Part shown: positions 45,598 through 56,043 of the stretch, one piece after another
Layout: every line of letters begins with the position of its first letter
How positions within the stretch are numbered: position 1 is the stretch's first letter
NCBI GenBank assembly: GCA_030180135.1
Contig: CM058232.1
Location: forward strand, 91,438,630-91,502,629
Length of the DNA stretch: 64,000 nt
Direction of reading: 5' to 3'
Origin: Orychophragmus violaceus
Lineage: Eukaryota; Streptophyta; Magnoliopsida; Brassicales; Brassicaceae
Program-made: the position numbers and the translations under genes
The notes under the pieces: generated by a model
Told to the model about the DNA's origin: nothing
What the model saw: the letters and a program-made list of their open reading frames with translations, nothing else
Databases searched by the model: none

Positions 45598-46731
45598 GCA
45601 GACGTATTACTCAACAAAGTATATGGGAAAGCTCGGACGCCCAGACAACCTGCTTGGACGATCCAAACAAGACGATATGCTCGGACATTCTGCTCAGAAA
45701 ATCCGAGCAGGAGAGTCTTCTTGAAAAATCCTAGATGGCTAGACTGCTCGGAATGAACATACTACTCGGATGTTTCTATCAAAACACAATGTTTGGACGT
45801 TCTGAGAAGAACATACTACTTGAACGTTCTGAGTAGAACACATTCCTCAGAAGTTCCGAGCAGAACACATTCCTCAGAAGTTCCGAGCAGAACACATTCC
45901 TTGGAAGTTACAAGAAAAACACATTCCTCAGAAGTTCCGAGTAGAACACATTCCTCTGAAGTTGCGAGCATAACACATTCCTCATATGTTCAGAGGAGAA
46001 CACATTCCTTGGAATTTCCGAGCAGAACACATTCCTTGGAAGTTTGCAGAACACATTCCTCGGAAGTTCCGAGCAGAACACATTCCTCAGACATTCCAAG
46101 CATGACACATTGCTTTGGATCAACTGCTCAGACACTTGTCGATATCTTCCTCCGAATGCGCGATTAACCATAACCTATCTTCATAACAACAACTTACACA
46201 TACTGGAAACTACTAGCTGTTGACACAATCACGAATAAGTTATACGAAATATAGACTTGGACCAAACACGCAAGGTTTGTTTTCTATAGATTTTGGGCCA
46301 GACTAAGAAGACATATACACAACGGACTCAGATCGTCTTTTTTGGCCCATTCGGAAGATAAAACTAAGTCGCGGAAAGATAAATACGAAAATGGACAGAT
46401 AAAACCGAGCAATAAAATAGGAAAATAAATCCGAGCAAGAAGAGGAAAATCCGAGAAGAAAAGTAAATCCGAACGAAAATGGAAGATTCGATAACATGAA
46501 GATTTCGGGAAATCTTGTGTGCAAATCTCTTATATTGGCCGATTAAAACACACTGAAAACCCTAGCATAAATACTTAGACATTTTCACTCTTACGCTTTT
46601 GTACTCTCTTTTCGGTCAAACAAATCATAAAACTATTATTCAGATCTCTTTTCGTGTTGTTTACTTAGAATCTTTTGTTCCCTAAAATTTTAACCCTACA
46701 GAAATCGACCGTGCGAGTTCCGACTCTCACA
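45598..46731 (+). repeat. 3' LTR of element F (recognisable part)
   Basis: From ACGTATTACTCAACAAAGT it is colinear with the 5' LTR (39,925 onward) to the end at CTCTCACA. It has its own 30-bp array (about 45,770-46,110) with a different number of units, and the shared downstream block. The true LTR start lies upstream of 45,598 but is not identifiable. Confidence 0.75.
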
Positions 46732-47540
46732 CCTCTACCTAGCTGTTTCACCCGCAGCCGTAAGTGGTGCCTTGTTTCGCGAAGAACATAGCGATCAAAC
46801 CCCAGTCTACTACATCAGCAAATCTTTGATCGAGGCCGAAACGAGGTATCCTGCAATGGAAAAACTCGCATTGGCACTGGTAACATCAGCTCAAAAACTT
46901 CGACCCTACATCCAGTCTCACTCGATTGTAGTTATGATTTCTCAGCCATTGAGAACGATCCTTCACAGTCCTAGCCAATCTGCCCGATTGGTAAATTTGG
47001 CCATTGAACTAAGCGAATACGATATAGAGTTTAGAACTAAAACATGCTTAAAATCTCAAGTATTGGCCGATTTTATAATCAAGCTCCCCCCCCAACCATC
47101 GATCTCAACCATCTTCGTCCAAACGATGGACTCTTCACGTCGATGGCACATCCTCAAACAAATATCTCGGGTCTGAGTACATTTGATCTCTCCAACTGGG
47201 GAAGTACTGAAACAATCCTTCAGACACGGCTTCTATGCATCAAACAATGAAGCGGAGTACGAAGCACTCATAACCGGACTCATTAATTGGAGCCCGAGAA
47301 GTAAACGCTTTCAGCGACTCTTAATTGGTTAAAATCCAGTTCTATGGCGACTACAAAGCCAAATATGAACGAATGGAAGCATAACTATGTGTAGATCTTA
47401 GGCTCGTCGATCATATCGATTTATTCGATCTAACCTAAATCCCATGAGGTGAAAACACCGCAGCTGATGCCCTCACAGAACTGGCTTTGATGTCTGACCC
47501 AAACCTGAAAAGAATCATACCAGATGAGGGGATCGAGAAT
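46732..47540 (+). pseudogene. Element D RNase H and second (Tat-type) RNase H
   Basis: 46,733-47,110 continues D's RT: LYLAVSPAAVSGALFREEH, TPVYYISKSLIEAETRYPAM, LRPYIQSHSIVVMISQPL, ARLVNLAIELSEYDIEF and SQVLADFIIKLPP. From 47,135 a second RNase H-like region follows in broken frames: VDGTSSNKYLGSEYI, NNEAEYEALITGLIN-like, and NTAADALTELALMSD (47,455-47,500). Two RNase H domains in series are a Tat-lineage trait. Stops throughout. Confidence 0.8.
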
Positions 47541-47639
47541 CCTAGCATCGACATAACATTAAAATCTTTATCCTAAAAAGAAGACAATCCCTCTTGAGGA
47601 GACGATTTCGAACGAACGACCCGTGAGAAAGCACCAAAC

Positions 47640-48960
47640 GCAGGAAACAGCCATGAAATCGCCAATATCGACGACAATATCGACCCCAGACGCGCCCCAT
47701 CAAAGCGACCTCAACAAGTCAAACACAAGATTTCGATGCCGAACAATATTGGAGAACTCTTATCATTCAGTACATCGTCGATGGCGAATTTCCCCCCGAC
47801 AGGTGGGCGGCCAGAAAACTCAAAGCACAAAGTGCGAGGCATTGTGTCACATAAGAATTTTTTTTTCAAACAAAGTCTTTTTGGAGCATACCTCAAATTC
47901 CTGAATGGTGAACAAACTCGAATTGTAATGGTCCATGCTAATGAAGGATCTTGTAGAAGTTATTCCAAAGGACGAGATTTGGCCATACAAATCAAATAAC
48001 AAGGCTTCTTTTGGCCGACCATGGCCGTTAAGTGTGAAACTTTCTCTGCGAATTGCAACAACTACCATAAGCACGCTCCGATCATCCACCAACCATCATA
48101 GAAAATCTCTTCAATCTCCTTGCCATATCCTTTTATGCAATGAGGAATGGATATAGTGGGACCCTTGGTCGCGTCGGGAAAGAAAAAAAGCAATGCATCT
48201 ACTAGTCATGACATACTACTTCACAAAGTGGATCGAAGCCGAGTCTAACCAATAAATAAAAGACGTCCACGTAAAAGAGTTTTTCTGGCGAAACATAATA
48301 TGTCGTCACAGACTCCCTCATGATATCTTCACTGATAATAGACCCCAATTCACATCGAACATATTCCAACGTTTTGTGGAACTTGGAGCATCAAGCTGGC
48401 CTACTCGACACCTCGTTATCCTCAAAGAAACATATTGGTCGAGGCAGCCAACAAATCGATCATGAACAACCTCAAGAAAAGGTTCAAAGAGTGCATGTAA
48501 AACTGAAGCGAAGAGCTCCCAGTTGTACTATGGGTTATCAAACTACTCCTCGCAAATCTAAGGAAGAAACACATTTCTCTCTCACCTACAACATCGAAGC
48601 CGCAGTTCCGGCAGAAATCCTCGTGTCCACCATTCGCCAAAAGTATGCCCACAACATAAGGAACTGAATAACCAAATGATAACTTGCGAGCTCGACCTCA
48701 TCGACGAACGAAGGAACCTCACACTGGCCCGAATCCAGAACAACAAACAGGTCGCATCTTGCCACAATGATTCCCGGATTAAGACCCGACGGTTTCAAGT
48801 AGACGAACTTGCCTTGCGGAAAGTGTTCGACCATAAAAGGAAGAACACGCTGGAAAGTTAGGGGCAAAATGGAAAGGTCCCTATCAGGTCACCGACATAG
48901 TCCGAGATAAGGTATACCGACTCAAGTCGGTAGAAACCTAAAGACCCAAACTGCGACATT
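47640..48960 (+). pseudogene. Element D integrase
   Basis: Pieces in several frames: YIVDGEFPPDRWAARKLKAQ (47,770), KHAPIIHQPS (48,070) from the zinc-binding part, YPFMQ*GMDIVGPLVASG (48,130) and HDIFTDNRPQFTSNIFQRF (48,320) from the DDE core. Then come AANKSIMNNLKKRFKE-like (48,450), YQTTPRKSKEETHFSLTYNI and EAAVPAEILV (48,530-48,620), and a C-terminal segment with LIDERRNLTLARIQN and RRFQVDELALRKVF (48,690-48,830). Integrase would insert the cDNA; this copy is dead. Confidence 0.82.
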
Positions 48961-50257
48961 TGAATATCATTACCTCAAAAATTATTTTCACTGAAAATGC
49001 TTTGACTATAATCGAACTACGTAAAGGTTTGATCCCTCAAAACGGTACGTAGGCATCTAAATATCGAGCACAACCGCCCCTCCAAACCAAATTTCTTTCG
49101 CGATCTACGATGCATCAAGTCAAAACACTTGACATAACCCAACCTATTCTGAACCCTCAGTCGAGGTCGACCACTATATAGTTCAGCACTATTATTTTGT
49201 ACAAAAATTTTACTTTTACTTGATAAAATTCGATTTCTTTGAACTGATAGCGATATGAAATAATTCAAAAAATAGCGATCTGAAGTGATCCCAAAACAAC
49301 GATCTTCAAGATTTACAAAATGGCGACCGCTAAAAAATATCGACCTCGGGTAAGCTGTTGCTCGAAAACTTTAACTCAATTCTTCAATCTTCACAGCGAT
49401 AATATTTGAGGGAGCCCCCCCTCGCATGGAAAAAAAGAGTTCGAGCTCTCAAAATCAATTCATCCAACCCCTACGAACTCATATCTGGTCAAGTGCCAAA
49501 TATTGTACCAAGTTTAAAAATCAAGTCGAGCTCTCGCATAGTCTAACTCCCCTCGACGATCTCGAATTATGTGGTCACCACTTAGCTGATCAACAAAATC
49601 TCGCTAAGGACCATATAAATATTTTTGAGTCGTCGAACGAACTCGGTCAAAAGATCATTCCAGTTCGGCGAAGCCGAACCACTTCAGTTGAAAATGATTC
49701 GATTAATCGTCCCAAAAGAAATTCAGTCAAGTTCCGCTAATTGATTTACTTGACAGTTGACCGAACTAATTTGTTCGCCAATCACTCTGCTTCGCCAAGG
49801 CAACAAACCAAAAAAAGAGTCAAATCCAAATTATGCACACCGATTCAACTTCTCACAAATCCAATAGATATGTTTTGTTCATCCTCTCGCTTTTAACAAA
49901 GTCTGTCCTCACCACTTTGGTCGAGCTTAGTGGATTGAAATCGAAATTTAAAGGCATGACCAAAATTTGCTAAGGCATAGCCAAAATTTGACGAACTATT
50001 TTGGTTGGTGTTCAATTCGGACAGTCCTATAAACAAAGCTTGATCGAGCCTACTCAATCAAACTAAGCTACGAAGTCCGACCTTCTTAGTTTTTTTTAAT
50101 ATAACTAAAAGCACAGAAGAACAAAAAGCAGTTCGTCAAATAAAACAAAAGTAGGATTAAAATCCTCCTAAGTATAAAAGCCCTCCTCGAGAAACACCAA
50201 GTAAAAACAAAATATTAAAACCCCCCTTGGACAACACCAAAACACTTAAAAAAAAAT
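48961..50257. other. Element D noncoding spacer between integrase and antisense ORF
   Basis: No domain is seen on either strand. Contains a short plus-strand frame (49,426-49,740) without recognisable similarity. Its role is probably 3' untranslated region of the retroelement. Confidence 0.5.
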
Positions 50258-51978
50258 TTAAGGATCGGAGGCACCGGCTCGTTTATCAATCCTCTCATCA
50301 CTATCCGCATCCTTCGCACCATAAGTCGTCCTTCCTTGAACCTCCTCTCTCCGCACCAAACCACCTTTGGACTCCTTTGGGAAGTGTGATCCGTACTGGT
50401 CGAACAGAGGAGTGACTTGAGGAAGAGGATCTACAAACATCACCGAATCCTCGGACACTGCAGGAAGATTCAACTTGCTGATGGAGAAGTCAGATATCTC
50501 TGCAGCGTTCATCTACTCGGTCGCAATCCTTTTCTTTTCTGCTAAATGGAGGACTTCCTGAATCAATTTGAGCTCCCCATATGCGAATAGGCAATGAGTT
50601 CGATGTTTTCAAGGGCCTCTTGAAGACGGATCTCTGTGCTAGTCTCGACCTTCTTCTGGCCAAACTTTACTTTAATATCCTTTGGGATGTTAAGATACGC
50701 TTCGTTCAGCTCCTTCTTAGCAGTTTGAATTGCGACCTTGATATCGGACTCTTTGTCCGTGAGAGCTTTGTTCTTCTCCTCCTTGTCTTGTGCCACTTTC
50801 TAGAACGCTTTCCGTCTCGCCTGCTCGTCCTCGAACATCTTGTTAGTATACACATTGAGCTTATGCTGCAGAACCTCTGCTGCATTCTAAAGATGCATAA
50901 GGCGAGCTTCCTGCTCCACATACTCAGCCAGATTTTCCTTCAGCTCTGCTTCTCGAGCATTAGCAGCCTAGAGGCCAAGGTTAAGATTTGCCACCACATT
51001 TTTAGCCTTCCAGAGTTCGCTTGCCCGAGGAATATCCTTCAACTCGCGTTCGATCAGGGCCGTGTACTTGTTCATGGCTTTCAAGCGACTGTGTGAATTA
51101 AACCAGTTCGTCAAAATAACGAGCTATGTAAAAAAGGAAAATTAAAATAGGATAAAAAAATGCCATAGGAAAAAATCCTTGCCTTACCCTGTGCAGCCAT
51201 CATATCGATGTAGGCCTCTCCATGGGTCATGTGGTGGATGGCCGGAAGCTGAAAACTTGCGGGCTTCAAATGCATGAGCAAGTAAGCAGACGACCCTCCC
51301 AACTGACCTTGAAGAAGCATGCCTCTTCTCGAGCTCTCGACTCCCTTTCTGCGAGCTCATCTCCGCTTCAGTCCCTTAACGCTTCGGAGTTGAAGGTCGA
51401 GATCCGCCTTGCACTACAAGAAATATGGGTATTGATAGCACCAAGAAAACGCTATCATATGTCTATGGTAGCGTTTCCATAAACGCTATGTTTGCCGCTG
51501 CCATCTTAGGTCAGTCATCTACGATAGCGCTAATTTTGATGTAATTATATAGTTTTCAGTAGCATTGGTTTATCGCCATTTTATAAATTAATGTAGCATA
51601 TTATTCGTGCAATAATATATATTGTGGTGGCAATATTTTAGAGTTGTATTATACTTTATCCTAGAATTTTTGTTGTTGCTATATTATTATTTACAATAAC
51701 CAATCTTTATGGTTGTTGTATATTTTATGAACACTTTTATATTTTGTCATATTTAATATTAATTGGAGCTATAAATTTTTATTATATAATTATATTTTGA
51801 ATTTTGGTTTTAAATTATTATTTTAAAATCAATTAGAATTGCAGAAATATATTTTGAATTTATAAACATATACAAACAATTCAAATTTCTACAACTTAAA
51901 CATAAACATCCACAAACAAGAAATACATGCTCAAGTATACAACCAAACATAAACACAAGTTCAATTGAAAACATAAAC

Positions 51979-52565
51979 TTAATAGTTGTAATGTCTTAAG
52001 TATGATCCCACTGCATTAGAAGGAAGCTTTACCCATGGAGGATTCTCGTATAGGCGGGGAGTATTTGAAACGAGTGTCGCCTTCTGGAATCTCTTCGGCT
52101 GAGAACGCAGGTAATGCTGGCATGTTTCAACGGTAACACTGTCTCCTTTTCCTTTCGCTTCCTTCAATATTCAACCAAATTTAAGAAAAATGCATTACGG
52201 TTTCCTACATTTGCAGTCGTAATCATTTAGCATCTTAGAATTTTTTGAACTAAAGCTTTGAGACACGCTTCATGTACGTATAAAAAGCAAAGCATGGAAA
52301 AGAGTGGAATAGTTACAAACCTTAGCCTCCTAACCTCCTCTCCAACAGCTGTTAAGGAAAATCTTTGTTTACCATCAACTGTTGTTAGTCTCTATTAAAA
52401 AAAACGGAAAGAATGTTATGTCTTACACCTGACATTCACTTATTCAGAAGGTGATGTAGTCGGAAATGCTTAGAATCCATAGGAAGAGGAGTCATGTTAC
52501 CTCGTAAGTGTTAACAATTTCTTTATCATCACCCAGAGACTCCCGAGCAGCAGCAGCTTTAACCT
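51979..52565 (-). pseudogene. Third captured gene fragment, unidentified
   Basis: Minus strand. Three exon-like pieces with GT-AG borders: 52,565-52,501 (VKAAAARESLGDDKEIVNTY), 52,391-52,321 (RLTTVDGKQRFSLTAVGEEV followed by RRLR), and about 52,167-51,979 (CQHYLRSQPKRFQKATLV, then TPRLYENPPWVKLPSNAVGS and a stop after LRHYNY). They follow the NFU piece directly. The coding quality suggests a real host gene as source, but I do not recognise the family; it could be the 3' end of the same chimera. Confidence 0.55.
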
Positions 52566-52801
52566 ACTACAAGCTCCTTGCATTTGAAGCTTAACTATAC
52601 CAGTTTCCCTGATCAAAAACGTATAGCTTCAATAAAGATACAAAAGGGAAGAAGCAGATCTTCTTGAACATTTGCTTACACTCATAGAAGAACTTACGTA
52701 TTAAATCCACAATACTTGATGTCCCCTCCATCATCTTGGACTGATGGTCGGATCCGAGTCTCCAAGAGTCCCTTGATCATTGCTACAGTTTCAGAGTCAT
52801 C
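52566..52801 (-). pseudogene. Captured fragment of an NFU4/NFU5-type iron-sulfur scaffold gene
   Basis: Minus strand, two exons. 52,801-52,698 reads DDSETVAMIKGLLETRIRPS followed by VQDDGGDIKYCGF. After an intron (GTAAGTTCTTC ... TTTGATCAG) 52,608-52,566 reads ETGIVKLQMQGACS. This is the NFU domain up to, but not including, the CxxC cluster-binding motif (normally GACSGCPSS), which is cut off. Mitochondrial NFU proteins deliver Fe-S clusters. Retained intron and splice sites show capture from DNA, not from a spliced transcript. Confidence 0.85.
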
Positions 52802-52902
52802 CTGAATCGCAGATTTGAACACTACTGTAGTTAGCCTTTGGTTTAACCTTTAAAACAAAGTTAAAACAAAAGCTTAATTTGTGAGAAGTTAAGATAGCAT
52901 AC

Positions 52903-53286
52903 TCATCAGGGACAATGAAAAGAGACAAGCTTTTTTCACCCTCCTCACCCACTACCTTCACAATGATGTACACATAAGAATAATGGGACATACTAAGCCA
53001 CTGTACTGTCCTGAGGGACAGTTTTGAGCATCAATTCCTTTTGCGGCAAATTTACGCCTTAAGTTCGCTAAATTTAGATTGCACAACATCATGTTCAGCA
53101 TCAACTACAAATTAGAAAGCGTTGAAAATTCATCAAATAGGACCACAATAGAAAGCAATTAACTCAATTGCATACACATGGAAGCTCAAGAACAATAAGC
53201 ATCAAAACGTAAATGGAAAAAGGGAGTGAATAGGAAGCAGATAGTTTCCGCAGGTGGGTTTGAGGAAGACGAAGCAGAAAATGCAT
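52903..53286 (-). pseudogene. Captured fragment of TWINKLE organellar DNA primase-helicase
   Basis: Minus strand. ATG at 53,286 gives MHFLLRLPQTHLRKLSAS, close to the start of Arabidopsis TWINKLE (organelle-targeted primase-helicase), preceded by a UTR-like stretch to about 53,400. At 53,070-52,985 comes GIDAQNCPSGQYSGLVCP, the primase zinc-ribbon opening, then in a shifted frame GEEGEKSLSLFIVPDE (52,950-52,903). Part between the presequence and the zinc ribbon is missing and the frame is broken, so no primase is made. The comparison sequence is remembered, not searched. Ends at a GTATGC-like donor site. Confidence 0.8.
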
Positions 53287-55599
53287 CCTGGTCTGTGTGA
53301 ACAAGATTGAAAGCTCGGATTGACGGAGAGATGACGACGGCAACGGTGGTTTGATGGTTTTCGTCTCTACGGAAACCTAAAGACGAAAGAGAAGATAATT
53401 TTTTTTTGGTTAAAATAATGAAATAAGTTTATTTTTAACGATAAAGAACTTAGGAAAAAATTTTAGTACCCCCAAAACCAATTTTCCCTCTAAAAATGTT
53501 ACCGCTCATATGGATAGCAGAAATTAGGTTCTAATTCTCGTTTTTTGTTTCTCTCTTAGTAAAAATACGCCTTAGCATTGATATAATGCTGTCATAAAGT
53601 ACCCCTCCACAGCGTACCATTTACAATAGCACTTAGTGAAATCGTGTTATCCTCATGTGCTATCAATACCTATCTTTCTTGTAGTGTTGGTTCTGGCCGT
53701 TGGATCCTTTGGAACCATTGGAGGTAGGGCTGACCTGAACCAACTCCTTAGATTGGGTCGGACTTCTTCACAAGCTACCAGAGGAGGCGGGACCTCGCTT
53801 TCCTTATCAGCCTCGTAAGCCTTGGGGTCGACGGCAGGATAGCTCGACCATGAGCGAAGAGCAGAGCATTGGCTAGTTCGCCAGACTTCACCTTCCCAGC
53901 CACATCAACAGAATCCTTTCCGTGACGTCGGGAACTAGATCTCCGTGATGTCTTCTCGTGTGAGGGAGTGCTGACGACTGAATTGATGTCCGAAACTGCT
54001 CGACATACGGACAAACAGTCAGAAGCGAAGGTTAGATAATAAAAAAAATCAACCTGAAAAAGAAAACGAGACAGTGAACTCTTACTTGTTTTGGCCCACT
54101 CCGTGATACGAAGAGGAGGAGGTATAACCTAGAATGGTGAAACTTGAGGATCTGGTGGGAGTTAGATTACTTGAGGGAGCTGCGGTAGATTTTGAGGAGG
54201 TCCAAGGGGCTGAGAACCTAAGGCAACTCATATGCGCTCCGAGGAAAATGTACTATAATCTACACTGCCTCTTTGTAACCGTATGATCAAGCTCTCCGTT
54301 TCCGAATTTAGGGGCAGCGAGTCATGACGTTCTGCAAAAAGAAAAGGGTCAGTAGAGTTCGAGGTCAAAATTAATTTTTATCAAACTAACAAGCCCTAGA
54401 TATAACCGACGATGGCTGCCCATCGCGTCAGGATGACCGAGAGTTTGAACTCTCCTACGGATACTTTGTCACCTTGAAGAAAAATAGCGCTCTCGCCAAA
54501 CATCCCGCAGGGGATCTCCTCCAAGATCTTCTTGTGGCAAGGAGAGAGGTAGTACATTCTCGGGCCCTTGACATTGTACTTGACATGGCATAGCGACAAG
54601 AGTTGTTCGGCATTGAACTCTATGCATTCCTTGACAGCTCGGACCAGTCCGATGACATAACGAACAAAGTTAGGAGTCCTATAGAGAAATGCGATCTGAA
54701 TTTGTGCCAAAACCCAGGTGTGAGGCGAGGAATCGGGAAGAATAGCCCACACTTATCGAAGTAAGTGTAGGAGGCGCAACATTAACCGGGCCGAACCTTC
54801 TCCGGAGATTCTGTTTTTTTCGGAATAACCATCTCCACATCCGCTGGAATCTCGCATTTCTCCCTGCGTTTCTGCAGATGACGCATATTTAGAGTATACG
54901 CACGGTGCACACCGTATGGTTTCGCCGATGAACTTCTTGCCACCTTTCTGTTCTTCGCTCCATGAGAAACTCAACCTTATTGAGAAATATAAAAAAGAGC
55001 ATATCTCTACAAAAGCTTTTTGATAACCCAGAAAATTTCTAAACACGGTGGAGAACGAGAGAGAAAGAAAATCAGTAAGGAGAAGGGGAGAGATTTCATG
55101 GCTAAGTAGTGCGGTCGTAGTGGCAAACATGAAGGGCTAACCTCCTTTTTAAAGAAATTTAATGTACGCTTTCCTCGAGATCATCGGGATTCCTCACATC
55201 CCACAGTCTCAACCGTTTATTTTTAATTCGAGATAACCATTACAGGTTTAATCGGTTTATCTATGAACTCGAGAAGATAGAGATCTTTCGTATCTTCCCA
55301 TCCGAGCTCTCAATTCAAAATCAGTAATTGCTGGTGAACGGTGAAATATTAGGTGACATCTCCGCGGAGATGTCCATAAAATCCGTTGAGATCTTGAATC
55401 TCAGATGTTATTCTATAGACCATATCAACGGATGACGTCTCAATCATCATTATTCTAAAAAGATTGAGGTTCACGTGCTAAATTTAGGTGTAATCTATTG
55501 AGCTCGCATCTCGACCGTTCTTTTAGGCCATATCAACGGTAGATATGAGACAATCATTAGTAACCAAAATCAAGAACGGCCCGCACGGTCCCAAGGTTT

Positions 55600-55661
55600 T
55601 TCGCCCATCAGTCTTCACCAGTAAATCCAGCTCATAAAATGATAAATTCAGCCCATGTTTC
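55600..55661 (+). repeat. Start of element D 3' LTR, cut by element G
   Basis: AGTAAATCCAGCTCATAAAA then TGATAAATTCAGCCCATGTTTC lines up with positions 20-61 of the 5' LTR (AGTAAATTTGGCCTATTAAA...CCATGTTTC) and with element C's LTR. The first ~18 bp are poorly conserved, so the start is approximate. Element G begins at 55,662; the rest of this LTR would be beyond the window. Confidence 0.5.
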
Positions 55662-55914
55662 TGTAACACCCCCGACCCACGTTAGGGTCGGCGGCATGGA
55701 CCATGGGACCAGAACAAGGACATACGGTCAATGGGAGAGTATTTGGAGTGTTCTATGGTCATTTAGAATCTGAGTTAAGTAAGGAAAGGAGCTCGGCTAG
55801 GTAAGGAGGAGCTGAACAGGGAGTGTTCAGCTGAAGTGAGTTGAATGGTCGAGCTGGGTCAGCTATCGGCCAGCTCAACTCAGCTGGTCAAATTGTTGAG
55901 TGCTCAGGTCAGCT

Positions 55915-55939
55915 GGTCATCTAGTGACACTAGCTGACC
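55915..55939. promoter_or_regulatory. 25-bp palindrome in element G LTR (one mismatch)
   Basis: GGTCATCTAGTG, central A, CACTAGCTGACC: the arms pair at 11 of 12 positions. It ends 98 bp before the TATA box at 56,037, the same spacing as in A and B although the surrounding sequence has diverged. Confidence 0.7.
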
Positions 55940-56036
55940 AAGAAGGTTAGGGGCGAAGGGGTATGAATAGATTGGTGTCCATTTGGCCACCAGAGGCACC
56001 CTTTCGACCCTTGGGCGTTTTTTCAGATAGAAAGGG

Positions 56037-56043
56037 TATAAAA
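56037..56043 (+). promoter_or_regulatory. TATA box of element G LTR
   Basis: TATAAAA in AAAGGGTATAAAAACCC. Confidence 0.6.

Larger units (their letters stand above)
39715..46731 (+). mobile_element. Element F: gag-only (non-autonomous) Tat-like element inside element D
   Basis: 5' LTR 39,715-41,004, PBS from 41,008, gag remnant 41,074-42,790, a repeat-rich noncoding 3' region, and a 3' LTR whose end (46,731) is identical in type to the 5' LTR end (CGTGCGAGTTCCGACTCTCACA). No RT, RNase H or integrase. The insertion separates D's RT (EKLY) from its RNase H (LYLAVSP). Flanks ACCTT and CCTCT do not form a convincing duplication, so the exact left edge could be off by a few bases. The start of the 3' LTR could not be located. 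Confidence 0.8.
51412..53686 (-). mobile_element. Non-autonomous CACTA (EnSpm) element carrying captured host gene fragments
   Basis: 2,275 bp with ends CACTACAAGAAATATGGGTA (51,412) and, inverted, CACTACAAGAAAGATAGGTA (53,686); about 28 of the first 30 bases match. It is flanked by the 3-bp target duplication TTG (51,409-51,411 and 53,687-53,689), the length expected for CACTA elements. Sub-terminal GCTATCA/AACGCTAT words recur. No transposase is present. The interior, read on the minus strand, is a chain of exon-like pieces from at least two host genes (TWINKLE and NFU4/5) with introns retained. Confidence 0.92.
50258..55130 (-). pseudogene. Element D antisense extra ORF (split by a CACTA element)
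   Basis: Minus strand. The N-terminal half, 54,396-55,130, contains LFFPIPRL, PNFVRYVIGLVRAVKECIEF, YYLSPCHKKILEEIP and VGEFKLSVILTRW, matching element C's antisense ORF. After a linker (53,775-54,014, Ser/Arg-rich) comes the CACTA insertion (51,412-53,686), then a coiled-coil-like region (50,563-50,921: EEKNKALTDKESDIKVAIQT, KKELNEAYLNIPKDIKV) and the acidic C-terminus (50,258-50,512). Several frameshifts. Position and orientation fit the antisense ORFs described in Tat elements; the protein's role is not established. Confidence 0.7.
25202..55661 (+). mobile_element. Element D: Tat-lineage Ty3/gypsy retrotransposon, split by four insertions
   Basis: Order on the plus strand: 5' LTR (25,202-25,699), PBS, gag start, [element E], gag, protease, RT, [element F], RNase H, second RNase H-like region, integrase, noncoding, antisense ORF (minus, split by a CACTA element) and the first ~60 bp of the 3' LTR, where element G is inserted. 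Coding joins are clean: gag resumes after E's TSD, and EKLY before F meets LYLAVSP after it. Without the insertions the visible part is about 10.9 kb. The extra RNase H and antisense ORF are Tat-lineage traits. Many stops and frameshifts and loss of the RT active-site segment make it dead. Confidence 0.88.

Noticed and set aside
39710..46736. A 5-bp target duplication for element F
   Set aside because: Flanks ACCTT and CCTCT do not match without shifting the LTR ends, so none is claimed.
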